Of a stretch of DNA of 64,000 bases, positions 35,790-44,305 are shown one piece after another (the stretch's first letter is position 1; each line of letters begins with the position of its first letter). The DNA lies in assembly GCF_003047105.1 (NCBI RefSeq), contig NZ_CP028475.1, positions 248,001 to 312,000 on the forward strand, given 5' to 3'. The notes under the pieces were generated by a model. It worked only from the letters and a program-made list of their open reading frames with translations, made no database searches and had not been told where the DNA came from. This stretch comes from Celeribacter baekdonensis (GTDB taxonomy: Bacteria > Pseudomonadota > Alphaproteobacteria > Rhodobacterales > Rhodobacteraceae). The position numbers and the translations under genes were made by a program.

Positions 35790-36698
35790 ATGGATACATC
35801 AGACGTCCCAATCATCGACTTTCGCGCCGCCCGCTTTGACTGGACCCATGCGCGTGCGTTCCTCGTCACGGCGGAAACCGGGTCATTCTCTGCCGCGGCG
35901 CGCGCGCTCAATATGAGCCAGCCGACCTTGGGCCGACAGGTGGCGGCGTTTGAGGCCGAGCTTGGCGTGACACTGTTTGATCGCATCCCGCGCGGACTGA
36001 GCCTGACCCCGGCGGGGCTGGACCTGTTGCCTCATATCCGCGCCATGGGCGTGGCGGCGACACAGGCGGCGCGGGTTGCCTCAGGCCAGGCCACAACGCT
36101 TGAGGGCAGTGTGACCTTGTCCGTGTCGGAAATCGTCGCGGCCTATTACCTCGCGCCTGTGCTCAATGCGTTGCGCAGCTCCGCGCCCCGATTGCAAATC
36201 GAAGTGCTGGTCTCCAACGAGGCCGCCGACCTGCGTCGTCGCGAGGCGGATGTGGCGATCCGCTCCTTTCGCCCGACCCAACCCGACCTGATCGCGCGCA
36301 AACTGCGCTCCGAGGCGGTGTATCTCTATGCCGCCAAAGACTATGCCGCCACGTTGGGGCCGGACCCCGCCCATGCGGATCTCTCACAGGCGGAGTTTAT
36401 CGGCTATGACAGCGGCCCGCGCCTGCGCGCGGCTCTCTCAGAGATCGGGCTTGAAGTGGCGGAGCGCCAGTTTATGCGCCTGTCAAATTCGCATCTTGTG
36501 GTGGCGGATATGGTGCGTTCGGGGTTTGGGGTTGGGATTTTGCCGGAACGGGTGGCCGTTCAGATCGGCGGCCTGGTGCGGGTCGGAACCTATCCCCCAA
36601 TTCTGTATGATCTCTGGGCGGTGGCGCATAGGGAGCTGCGCACTTCTGCACGTATTCGTGCATTGTTTGACTCCTTGGTGCAATATATAACAGTGTAA
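35790..36698 (+). CDS. LysR-family transcriptional regulator
   Basis: A 302-residue regulator with the N-terminal winged helix (ARAFLVTAETGSFSAAARAL, MSQPTLGRQVAAFEAELG) and a C-terminal effector domain. It is divergent from the DUF4386 gene. The 98-bp gap is AT-rich with related segments (TATGCCATTATGGTATTCATA) that could hold T-N11-A sites. No Shine-Dalgarno is seen before the ATG, so a leaderless start is possible. Confidence 0.88.
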   Translation: MDTSDVPIIDFRAARFDWTHARAFLVTAETGSFSAAARALNMSQPTLGRQVAAFEAELGVTLFDRIPRGLSLTPAGLDLLPHIRAMGVAATQAARVASGQATTLEGSVTLSVSEIVAAYYLAPVLNALRSSAPRLQIEVLVSNEAADLRRREADVAIRSFRPTQPDLIARKLRSEAVYLYAAKDYAATLGPDPAHADLSQAEFIGYDSGPRLRAALSEIGLEVAERQFMRLSNSHLVVADMVRSGFGVGILPERVAVQIGGLVRVGTYPPILYDLWAVAHRELRTSARIRALFDSLVQYITV

Positions 36699-36802
36699 CA
36701 GACGGCACATTGCCGTGAGAGGGGTGAAATACCGTGGTGCCACGACGGTATCTGCGTCACCTTTCGTTTAGATCTTGGGGATAGGAAGCCAATAGCACAG
36801 GT

Positions 36803-36856
36803 CTTGAACCGGGCTTTGAACCTAGGCCTTGAACCGATGAGGACCCGGTCCTAAAT
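36803..36856 (+). promoter_or_regulatory. Triplicated CTTGAACC boxes, candidate heat-shock promoter of rpoH
   Basis: CTTGAACC (36803), CTTTGAACC (36814) and CTTGAACC (36828) recur every 11-14 bases. The last is followed after 17 bases by CTAAAT (36851-36856). CTTGAA is the RpoH -35 hexamer, so this can be an RpoH-dependent promoter for rpoH itself. The repeated copies are unusual. Confidence 0.45.
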
Positions 36857-36872
36857 CAGGATACGGTGTTTG

Positions 36873-36927
36873 ATGTTAAGTGTTGTAACATGACGCGCCC
36901 CATGTTAAAGGTTGTTACATAAGGCGC
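36873..36927 (+). repeat. Tandem palindromic 26-bp repeats upstream of rpoH
   Basis: Two copies of a 26-bp unit (36873-36898 and 36902-36927) agree at 20 of 26 positions. The first contains the inverted repeat ATGTTA-N7-TAACAT, and the second a weaker form. They lie 24-79 bases before the rpoH start and look like a double operator or a structured leader. Confidence 0.5.
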
Positions 36928-36951
36928 AGATGACGCGGGAGAATGTGAACG

Positions 36952-37860
36952 ATGAGCAGCTATACCAATTTGCCAGCCCCAAGCCCGGAACAGGGCCTGA
37001 ACCGCTATTTGCAGGAAATTCGCAAATTTCCGATGCTGGAGCCTGAGCAGGAATATATGTTGGCCAAACGCTGGGTCGATCATGAAGACAGCTCGGCGGC
37101 GCATAAACTTGTGACGTCGCACCTGCGCTTGGCGGCCAAAATCGCCATGGGCTATCGTGGCTACGGCTTGCCGCAGGCCGAAGTGATCTCCGAGGCCAAT
37201 GTCGGTTTGATGCAAGCGGTCAAGCGCTTTGATCCCGAAAAGGGCTTTCGCCTTGCGACCTATGCGATGTGGTGGATTCGCGCCAGCATCCAAGAATACA
37301 TCCTGCGTTCGTGGTCCTTGGTCAAACTCGGAACCACCTCGGGCCAAAAGAAACTGTTCTTTAACCTGCGCAAAGCCAAAGCCCGTATCGGTGCGCTCGA
37401 AGAGGGCGATTTGCGCCCCGAAAACGTCACCCGGATCGCCACCGATTTGGGCGTGACCGAGGCCGAAGTGGTGTCGATGAACCGCCGGATGTCTGGCGGC
37501 GACGCCTCGCTCAATGCCACGGTCGGCAGCGATGACGAAGGCTCGGCGCAATGGCAGGACTGGCTTGAAGACGAAAACGCCAACACCGCCGCCGATTATG
37601 AGGCACGGGACGAATTGGAAAGCCGCCGCGCCCTTTTGGTTCAGGCGATGGATGTGCTCAATGAGCGTGAAAAAGACATCCTGATGCAACGCCGCCTTGA
37701 GGATCAGCCGGTGACGCTTGAGGAATTGTCGGGCCGCTATGACGTGTCGCGCGAACGTATTCGTCAGATCGAAGTGCGCGCTTTTGAAAAGCTGCAAAAC
37801 CGCATGCGTGAGTTGGCCACAAAAGCGGGTATGGAAACCGGGGTCAGCGAAGACGCCTGA
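36952..37860 (+). CDS. rpoH: Heat-shock sigma factor RpoH (sigma-32)
   Basis: RpoH directs RNA polymerase to heat-shock promoters. The 302-residue protein has region 2 (HLRLAAKIAMGYRGYGLPQ, TYAMWWIRASIQEYILRSW). The RpoH box QKKLFFNLR at 132-140, which separates it from RpoD-type factors, is intact. Region 4 is [24 protein letters not shown] precedes the ATG. A repeat-rich control region lies upstream and a terminator downstream. Some Rhodobacterales carry two rpoH copies; only one is in this window. Confidence 0.96.
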   Translation: MSSYTNLPAPSPEQGLNRYLQEIRKFPMLEPEQEYMLAKRWVDHEDSSAAHKLVTSHLRLAAKIAMGYRGYGLPQAEVISEANVGLMQAVKRFDPEKGFRLATYAMWWIRASIQEYILRSWSLVKLGTTSGQKKLFFNLRKAKARIGALEEGDLRPENVTRIATDLGVTEAEVVSMNRRMSGGDASLNATVGSDDEGSAQWQDWLEDENANTAADYEARDELESRRALLVQAMDVLNEREKDILMQRRLEDQPVTLEELSGRYDVSRERIRQIEVRAFEKLQNRMRELATKAGMETGVSEDA

Positions 37861-37891
37861 TCGTCACGCTCGCGCATACGCAAAAGAGAGG

Positions 37892-37923
37892 AAAGGGGTG
37901 GCCAAGGCTGCCCCTTTTTCTTT
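37892..37923 (+). terminator. Terminator of rpoH
   Basis: The stem GGGG-TG-GCC / GGC-TG-CCCC with an AA loop is followed by TTTTTCTTT, 35 bases after the rpoH stop. Confidence 0.75.
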
Positions 37924-37975
37924 GCGACGGTTTGCGTCATGATGGCGCTAACAAGGGCTTGAGAGGGAGAAAGAC

Positions 37976-38947
37976 ATGAGCAATCCAATCCGGTTTGGCG
38001 TTTTGGGTGGGGCGAAGTTTGCCCTCGACCATATGGCGCGGGCGATTCACGAGGCGGAGGGCGCGGAATTCACCGCGCTCGCAACCTCGTCCCTGGACAA
38101 AGCCGCCCCGTTTCAGGCGTTTTGTCCGCGGCTTAAGGTCTTCACCGATTATGACGCCATGCTCGCCTCGGACGAGATCGACGCGGTCTATATCCCTCTG
38201 CCCAACCACCTGCATGTGGCGTGGAGCCTCAAGGCGCTCGCAGCGGGCAAACATGTGCTCTGTGAAAAGCCGATTGCGATGAAAGCTGCCGAGATTGACG
38301 CGTTGATCGCCAAACGTGATGAAACCGGGTTGCTGGCGGCGGAGGCTTTTATGATCGTGCATCACCCGCAATGGGCGCGGGTGAAAGAGATGTTGGCGGG
38401 GGGCGAAATCGGCGATTTGATCCGCGTTGATGTGGCGTTTTCCTTTGACAACCCGGACCTCGACAACATCCGCAACAAACCCGGCACAGGCGGCGGCGCG
38501 ATGGGCGACATTGGCGTCTACGCGATCGGATCGGTCCGCTATGCCACGGGACAGGACCCCGAGGCGATCACCTCCACCACCATCACCTATGAGAACGGTG
38601 TCGATGTGAGCTCGGCCTTCACCGCGCGCTTTGCGGGTTTTGACTATAGCGCCTATGTCTCGATGCGGATGTCGCCGTTCCAAGAGGTGCGGTTTCATGG
38701 TCGCACAGGCGTGATCACCGTCAAAACGCCTTTTAATGCCGGGACCTATGGCAGTGCGGAGCTACAGATCCGCGCCACCAATGGCGTCACCCGGATCGAG
38801 ACCTTCCCGACCGTGCGGCAGTATGTTGTTCAGGTTGAGAACTTTGTGCGTTCTGCGCGCGATGGGGCAGACTACCCGTGGAGTTTGGAAAATGCACGCG
38901 GCACACAGGCGATGATTGATGCGGTATTTGACGCGGATCAAGGCTAA
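37976..38947 (+). CDS. Gfo/Idh/MocA family oxidoreductase
   Basis: A 323-residue NAD(P)-dependent dehydrogenase. The N-terminal Rossmann fold starts IRFGVLGGAKFA, and the family motif EKPIAMKAAEID follows at about residue 95. The C-terminal substrate domain contains GGGAMGDIGVYAI with the catalytic-loop His/Tyr position as Tyr. Members act on sugars, inositols or dihydrodiols; the substrate here is unknown. GAGAGGGAG precedes the ATG. It stands as a single gene followed by the structured region at 39 kb. Confidence 0.87.
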   Translation: MSNPIRFGVLGGAKFALDHMARAIHEAEGAEFTALATSSLDKAAPFQAFCPRLKVFTDYDAMLASDEIDAVYIPLPNHLHVAWSLKALAAGKHVLCEKPIAMKAAEIDALIAKRDETGLLAAEAFMIVHHPQWARVKEMLAGGEIGDLIRVDVAFSFDNPDLDNIRNKPGTGGGAMGDIGVYAIGSVRYATGQDPEAITSTTITYENGVDVSSAFTARFAGFDYSAYVSMRMSPFQEVRFHGRTGVITVKTPFNAGTYGSAELQIRATNGVTRIETFPTVRQYVVQVENFVRSARDGADYPWSLENARGTQAMIDAVFDADQG

Positions 38948-39003
38948 GCGAGGCGACTCGGGCTATCCTTAAGATGTTGGAAAGGCAAGGAAAGGAGGGT
39001 GAC

Positions 39004-39111
39004 ATGAGACTGTCCCGAGGTTCTGGCCAAGACAACACAGACAATCCGCCTGAAAAGGGAGGCGGCCCAAGGGGTCTGGAGGGACGCCGGGCTGCGATCT
39101 TCAGGGGATGA
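39004..39111 (+). CDS. Candidate 35-residue small protein
   Basis: An ATG with AAGGAGG seven to eight bases upstream opens 35 codons encoding a Gly/Arg/Pro-rich peptide starting MRLSRGSGQDNTDN and ending AAIFRG. The ribosome site is better than those of most large genes here. The peptide has no membrane helix or signal. It sits at the 5' end of the structured region and could be a leader peptide or a real microprotein. Confidence 0.35.
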   Translation: MRLSRGSGQDNTDNPPEKGGGPRGLEGRRAAIFRG

Positions 39112-39252
39112 CCCGCGTGGGATGCCGCCGGTTTAGGCCGCAGTGTCCCGGATGAAAGCGAGATTGAGGGCCGTATGTCCCCCTCGCTGAAAGGACAGAC
39201 ATCCGCGTGGGCCGCCTTTGTGTGAACAGGAGGATGTCGGAGTGTATATGCG

Positions 39253-39288
39253 ACGGGTGCCCAGTCGGGCGCCCGTATTTGTTTGTTT
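39253..39288 (+). terminator. Strong terminator of the 39-kb transcript
   Basis: A 10-bp stem ACGGGTGCCC/GGGCGCCCGT (one G-U) with loop AGTC is followed by ATTTGTTTGTTT. The U-tract is only on the plus strand, so it does not serve the convergent dipeptidase gene. Confidence 0.85.
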
Positions 39289-39325
39289 GGTGTTTTCAAA
39301 ATGGCGCGGGCTTAATGATGCGGGC

Positions 39326-40503
39326 TTATTGCGGCAAAACCTGCCCCAGCACGCGCATCATATTGCCGCCCATAACCGCCGCGATGTCTGCATCACTCAA
39401 GCCCTCGTCCATCAGCGCCTGCGTCACCGCTGCCAATTCGGAGACGTCAAATTGGGTCTCCACCGCACCATCAAAATCCGATCCCAACGCGATGTGATCA
39501 ACCCCACCGCACCAATCCCGGCCTTGATCGCGCGCGCAATGCCTTGGGGCGTGGCGTCACAGGTCACATCCTCCCAATAGCCAATGCCAATCACCCCGCC
39601 GGTGGTCGCAATCGCGCGCATCAGATCATCCTCGAAATTGCGTTTGACCGCGCAATGGGAGTGGATGCCGGAATGCGACACAATCACGGGGATATTTCGA
39701 TCCGCGACCATTGCCAAAACATCCTGCGCCATCTGCGGCGAGGCATGGGCGAGATCAAGGATCATATGCTTGTCCATCATTTGCGACACCACCTCGCGGC
39801 CAAACGGGGTCAGCCCGGCGTTGCCCTCGCCATGCAGCGAGCCCCCCAGCGCGTTGTCAAAGAAATGCGTCAGACCCATCAGGCGAAACCCGGCGTCATA
39901 GATCCGATCCAGATTTTCAATCTCGCCCTCAAGCACATGCCCGCCCTCGGAGCCAAGCAGGGTGCCGACCACCTTTGATCCACCGGCATGGGCCTCCAAA
40001 ACAGCGTCCAAATCCCCTTTGGTCAGGATCATATGAACCTGATCGGGGGCTTTTTCGGCGTAGCTGTTCAGTCGATCGGCCATATAAAGCCCGCGCTCGG
40101 TCAGATTAAACCAGCTTTTGATCGGCCACATTTCGGCCATCGCCAACAAGGTGATGTTGTCGCGCGCATCCGTTGAATTGTGGTCATAATTCTGTCCCGC
40201 GGGGCTTTTGGTCACCGTGGTGAGCACCTGCACCGCGACATTGCCCTCACGCAGGCGCGGCACATCAACCTGACCGCGATCGCCACGCTTCAATAGATTG
40301 CGGTTCCACATCAGACTGTCGGCGTGCAAATCGCCGATGATCAGCCTGTCATGCAGCGCCTGCGCCTCGGGCGAAATCGGATAGGGGGCATGGGCCACCA
40401 CCGGGTTTTGACCCTTTTCAACGATGCCGGGCAAGATCCCGAAAAACACAATCGCGGCCACGACCAGCAAAAGCCCAATCCCGCGTCCAATCCATTTGAT
40501 CAT
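39326..40503 (-). CDS. Membrane dipeptidase (renal dipeptidase family), frameshifted near the 3' end
   Basis: A zinc dipeptidase anchored by one N-terminal helix (GIGLLLVVAAIVFFGILPG). The metal motif DLHADSLMWNR, the EGGHVLEG segment, the DLAHAS and VSHSGIHSHC motifs are in order. After KAGIGAVG the frame breaks. Adding one G to the G4 run (CCCC at 39502-39505 on plus) gives VDHIALGSDFDGAVETQFD and a normal ending to a TAA at 39326. Read without repair it ends out of frame at 39424. GGAGG supports the start at 40503. Confidence 0.85.
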
Positions 40504-40676
40504 TTGAAATCCTCCCATTTGCGCGAGCCTAGGACTGGGCAGGGGCCAAGACCAAGTGAAACCTCGCGTCAGTTTGCGCACCGCTTTTGTGCCTGTTTGT
40601 TCGGTCGAGGTGCGAAGCGATTTTTGTCTTCGGTTAAACCCTGTAAACTGTGCAGCGAAACATAAAGGAATCACCC

Positions 40677-40994
40677 ATGGCCGACCCGCATGAATTTGAT
40701 CACGTCATGCCCAACATGTCCTCGTCAAAGCCCAAGCGGCTCGAAGAGGTCCAAGAAAACATCGGCGCGCGCATTCTGTTTTCGGTGCTGATCTGGATGA
40801 TGATGAGCTTTGCCTCGACCATCATCGGGTTTTTGGCGGTGCTTCAGGCGATTGTGCTTTTGACCACGGGCAAAAAACCAAACGCGCGCATCGCCGGATT
40901 TGGCACCGATGTCGGCATTTGGTTTGCCAAGGCGACGCGCTACATCACGGCGGATTCTGAGGAAAAACCTTGGCCTTGGTCCGAGTTGGATTGA
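40677..40994 (+). CDS. DUF4389 family membrane protein
   Basis: A 105-residue protein with one long or two short hydrophobic helices (ILFSVLIWMMMSFASTIIGFL region). It has the family's GKKPNARIAGFG and RYITADSEEKPWPW motifs. AAAGGAA precedes the ATG. Function is unknown. A bidirectional terminator is shared with the convergent pepF gene. Confidence 0.8.
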   Translation: MADPHEFDHVMPNMSSSKPKRLEEVQENIGARILFSVLIWMMMSFASTIIGFLAVLQAIVLLTTGKKPNARIAGFGTDVGIWFAKATRYITADSEEKPWPWSELD

Positions 40995-41017
40995 CGAAAA
41001 CATCCTGACATCACACA

Positions 41018-41052
41018 TAAAAGCCCCCGCGCCATCTGGCCGGGGGCTTTAT
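41018..41052. terminator. Bidirectional terminator between DUF4389 gene and pepF
   Basis: AAAGCCCCCG / CGGGGGCTTT is a perfect 10-bp stem with an 11-base loop, flanked by A and T stretches on both sides, between convergent genes. Confidence 0.85.
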
Positions 41053-41068
41053 CGTGGAGCGGCGGCGG

Positions 41069-42901
41069 TTACTCCATCGCTTCCAATTCATCAATGAACC
41101 CTGAGATCATCGACAGACCCTTGTCCCAGAATTTTGGGTCAGAGGCGTCAAGCCCGAAGGGTTTCAACAATTCGGAATGGTGCTTCGATCCGCCCGCTTT
41201 GAGCATGTCGAAATACTTGTCCTGAAAGCCCTCTGGGGCCTCTTGATAGGCGGCGTAGAGCGCGTTGACCAAACCGTCGCCGAAGGCATAGGCGTAGACG
41301 TAGAACGGCGAGTGGACGAAATGCGGCACATAGGCCCAGAAGGTGTCGTACCCGTCCATGAAATCAAACGCCGGGCCCAAGGATTCGCCCTGAACCGACA
41401 TCCAGAGGTGGCCGATGGCCTCCGGGGTCAATTCACCGCCTTTGCGGGCCTCATGCAGCTTGCATTCGAAATCGTAAAAGGCGATTTGGCGCACGACCGT
41501 GTTGATCATATCCTCGACTTTTCCGGCCAAAAGCACTTTGCGCTGTGCCGGGTTGGTGGTGTCGGCCAAGAGTTTTTGGAAGGTCAACATTTCGCCAAAG
41601 ACCGAGGCGGTTTCCGCCAGAGTCAGCGGGGTATCGGCCAAAAGCTCGCCTTGTTCGGCGGCCAGAACTTGGTGCACGCCGTGACCCAATTCATGCGCCA
41701 ATGTCATGACATCGCGTTGTTTTCCAAGGTAATTCAGCATCACATAGGGATGCGCATCGGTGACGGTCGGATGGGCAAACGCCCCCGGTGCCTTGCCCGG
41801 TTTTACGCCCGCATCAATCCAGCCGCGCTCGAAAAACGGTTGGGCGATTTCGGCCATTTTGGGATCAAACCCGGCATAGGCGTCCATCACCATGGCGCGT
41901 GCGCTGTCCCAATCGACGACACGGGTTTCTTCCATTGGCAGCGGCGCGTTGCGGTCCCAGACCTGCAATTTGTCATAGCCCAACCAACCGCGCTTCAACT
42001 CGTAATAGCGGTGCGACAGTTTCGGATAGGCGGCGACCACCGCGTCCCGCAGCGCTTGCACGACTTCAGGTTCAACATCATTGGACAGGTGCCGTCCGGT
42101 TTGCGGGGTTGGCATTCCGCGCCAGCGGTCCTCGACCTCACCCATTTTAGACAGGGTATTGTGAACGCGAGAGAAAATCTTGATGTTTTGACCCAAAACG
42201 CGGGCCATTTCGCGGGCGGCCGCCTCGCGTGTGTCGCGGTTTTGATCCATCATCAGGGTCGATGTGGCCTCAAGCCCAAGCTCTTTGCCGTCGACCGTAA
42301 ATTTCAGATCGGCGATGGTTTCGTCAAACAGTTTGTTCCACGCAGAGGCTCCGACAATCGACATATCGTGCTCATAGCGCTCCAACTCATCAGAAAGCTG
42401 GTGCGGGCGCATTTTGCGCATCCGTTCAAAGATCGGGCGATAGCGCGACAGGCCCTCATGCGCCAACATCGCCTCAATCGTCTCGTCGGGGATGCGGTTC
42501 ACTTCGAGCGAGAAAAACACCATCGGGGCAGTGTAGGTCGTCAACTTGTCCTGGATGTCGGAAAAGAACGTCGCACGGGTGCTGTCGACGGTGTTTTGGT
42601 AATACAAAAGCCCGGCGAACGATCCCAAACGTCCCGCGACCTGCGAAATCCGCTCATTGCGCAGGATGCAATCATACATGCCCGCGCCGTCAAGATCGGC
42701 CAATTTGCCCTCGTAGTCGCGCGCAAAGGACAGGCAGGCCTCTTCAATCCAATCGAGATCGCGTTTGACCTCGGGGGCATCGGGGGCAGGGTAGAGATCG
42801 GTCAGGTCCCATTCCGGCAGGTCGCCAAACGCCGCGTCACCTCCGGTGGCATTGGCGTCGAAAACCATATTTTGGGCGAATTGGGGCTGCGTGAACCGCA
42901 T
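41069..42901 (-). CDS. pepF: Oligoendopeptidase F (M3 metallopeptidase)
   Basis: A 610-residue cytoplasmic zinc peptidase that cuts short peptides. The catalytic motif HELGHGVHQ (HExxH), with the third ligand in ETASVFGEML downstream, defines family M3. The N-terminal PepF domain is helical. It lies behind the SCP2-like and lysophospholipase-like genes on the same strand, 63 bases from the latter, so co-transcription is likely. The terminator at 41.0 kb ends the unit. Confidence 0.92.
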   Translation of the reverse strand: MRFTQPQFAQNMVFDANATGGDAAFGDLPEWDLTDLYPAPDAPEVKRDLDWIEEACLSFARDYEGKLADLDGAGMYDCILRNERISQVAGRLGSFAGLLYYQNTVDSTRATFFSDIQDKLTTYTAPMVFFSLEVNRIPDETIEAMLAHEGLSRYRPIFERMRKMRPHQLSDELERYEHDMSIVGASAWNKLFDETIADLKFTVDGKELGLEATSTLMMDQNRDTREAAAREMARVLGQNIKIFSRVHNTLSKMGEVEDRWRGMPTPQTGRHLSNDVEPEVVQALRDAVVAAYPKLSHRYYELKRGWLGYDKLQVWDRNAPLPMEETRVVDWDSARAMVMDAYAGFDPKMAEIAQPFFERGWIDAGVKPGKAPGAFAHPTVTDAHPYVMLNYLGKQRDVMTLAHELGHGVHQVLAAEQGELLADTPLTLAETASVFGEMLTFQKLLADTTNPAQRKVLLAGKVEDMINTVVRQIAFYDFECKLHEARKGGELTPEAIGHLWMSVQGESLGPAFDFMDGYDTFWAYVPHFVHSPFYVYAYAFGDGLVNALYAAYQEAPEGFQDKYFDMLKAGGSKHHSELLKPFGLDASDPKFWDKGLSMISGFIDELEAME

Positions 42902-42964
42902 TGCATCTCTCCGTTTTATATCTTTGAGACAGAGATAGGCATTCCTGCGCCCTGATGCAAAGGA

Positions 42965-43915
42965 TCAGGCGCTTTGAGCGGCAAAAACTGCGGCCAGACG
43001 GTCATAAAACAGCGCCCGCGCGGCTGGGTTTTCCATCGGGATCTCGTGGCGACCATGCGACACTGGCACCAACGCGCAAGACGGCCAGCGCGCAGCCAGG
43101 TCTTTGACCGCTGTGGTGTTGACGATTTTCTCATCCGTGCCCAAGAAACACAGCACCGGCACATCCGGCAAATGTTGCGCGCTTGCCCAATCGTTTTCGG
43201 CAATCGCTTCGGTCACCCAATGGGTCGAGGGGCCACCAAGGCCCAGATCGGGCTGGGCGATGATTTGATCGGTCATATAACGGTACATCTCAGCGTCGGA
43301 GGTCAAAAGATTGTCCTCAAACGGATGCCAGAGCATGTAGGTTTCGGCCTTTGTGCCCGGTGCCCGGCGGTTTTGCAGGCCAAGCGCGTGCATCACCGGC
43401 GAGAGAAAGCGCACCATGGCCTTTTGGATCGGTGTCAGGCCGATCCCCCACATCGGTGCGGAAAATCCTGCGGCCAAAAAGGGCTTTCCCTGCATCAAGG
43501 CGCGCAAACCAATGGCGCCGCCCATCGAATGTCCGACGATGAACCACGGTTTCGGCATGTTCTGCGCCTCAGCCAAGGCCATCACCGCATCAAGGTCTTT
43601 TTGATAATCCGGGAAAGTGCCAACATGGCCAATGCTACGATCCGCCAAAAGCCGATCAGCAATGCCCTGACCGCGCCAATCAATCGCCAGGGACGCAAAG
43701 CCGCGGGCGGCCAAATCCGCCGCACCGCGCCCATATTTTTCAATGCATTCGGTCCGGCCCGGCAGGATGAACACGGTGCCTTTGCACGCACCCTCCCCCT
43801 GATAGGGCCAAAGCCCGGCGCGGATGCGCACCCCATCCGATGTGGTCAGCCAATAGGCCGACCCACCCTCAGGCCCTTCGGCCATATCTGCGAAATAGGG
43901 GGCGTGTTCCGTCAT
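42965..43915 (-). CDS. Alpha/beta hydrolase, lysophospholipase PldB-like
   Basis: A 316-residue serine hydrolase. The nucleophile elbow GHSMGGAIG (Ser about 120), the upstream oxyanion segment ILPGRTECIEKYG and the final His in SHGRHEIPMEN match bacterial PldB/monoglyceride lipase-like enzymes. No signal peptide is seen, so it probably acts on the cytoplasmic side of membrane lipids. It starts six bases after the SCP2-like gene. Confidence 0.85.
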   Translation of the reverse strand: MTEHAPYFADMAEGPEGGSAYWLTTSDGVRIRAGLWPYQGEGACKGTVFILPGRTECIEKYGRGAADLAARGFASLAIDWRGQGIADRLLADRSIGHVGTFPDYQKDLDAVMALAEAQNMPKPWFIVGHSMGGAIGLRALMQGKPFLAAGFSAPMWGIGLTPIQKAMVRFLSPVMHALGLQNRRAPGTKAETYMLWHPFEDNLLTSDAEMYRYMTDQIIAQPDLGLGGPSTHWVTEAIAENDWASAQHLPDVPVLCFLGTDEKIVNTTAVKDLAARWPSCALVPVSHGRHEIPMENPAARALFYDRLAAVFAAQSA

Positions 43916-43920
43916 GGCAT

Positions 43921-44211
43921 TTACGACAGCGCGGAGCCGAGTTGCATTGCCAGACCCATATCGCCATCGACGGACAATTTGCCCTGCATGAACGCAGCGG
44001 TCGGGTTGACGTCGCCCTCGATCATACCTTGAAAGGTTTCGAGATTGGCGGTCAGGGTCACGTCGGCCGCATCATCGGACGCGCGCGCGCCCTCGGCGTC
44101 AACGACAATCGCGCCTTCGCCTTCGATGACGAATTTCGCCACGCCGGCGTCGAAACCGCCGCCCATTTTTTCGTTCAGAGCATCTACCGCTTTGGTGATG
44201 ACGTCGCTCAT
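43921..44211 (-). CDS. SCP2 sterol-binding domain protein
   Basis: A 96-residue protein with the SCP2 lipid-binding fold (KFVIEGEGAIVVDAEG, DVTLTANLETFQGMIEG, AFMQGKLSVDGDMGLAMQL). GGAGGA precedes the ATG. It is the first gene of a likely SCP2-PldB-PepF unit. It would bind acyl-CoA or other lipids in the cytoplasm; that two lipid-related genes are adjacent supports a shared lipid role. Confidence 0.88.
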   Translation of the reverse strand: MSDVITKAVDALNEKMGGGFDAGVAKFVIEGEGAIVVDAEGARASDDAADVTLTANLETFQGMIEGDVNPTAAFMQGKLSVDGDMGLAMQLGSALS

Positions 44212-44305
44212 TTGGTCTTCCTCCGAAATATTATGGCGCGTTTTGTTGTGAACGCGGATTTGTGACTTTGACCACGCGCGCCAGAAAGCTACAATCCCAA
44301 CTGTT

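Larger units (their letters stand above)
38948..39288 (+). ncRNA. Candidate structured transcript with small ORF and strong terminator
   Basis: No known gene fits this region. It contains a perfect AAGGAGGGTGAC ribosome site and a 35-codon ORF (39004-39111). It also has a hairpin CCGCCT/AGGCGG near 39047-39066 and a larger hairpin GCGAG...CTCGC near 39157-39187. It ends in a strong intrinsic terminator. Four separate GGAGG-like motifs occur. Either it is a small RNA or a leader-peptide unit. It does not match, from memory, tmRNA, RNase P, SRP or 6S RNA, nor common riboswitches. Confidence 0.4.

Noticed and set aside
39109..39111. TGA read as selenocysteine in the small ORF
   Set aside because: There is no SECIS-like hairpin directly after the TGA and no selenium gene in the window; an error or true stop is simpler.
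38948..39288. tmRNA, RNase P RNA, SRP RNA or 6S RNA
   Set aside because: The conserved cores of these RNAs (T-loop, CR I/V, GGAAGCAGCC type loop, open promoter-like bulge) are not seen.
41177..42955. A 592-codon open frame antisense to pepF
   Set aside because: It is a shadow of a GC-rich gene with strong codon bias; the peptidase reading carries the catalytic motifs.
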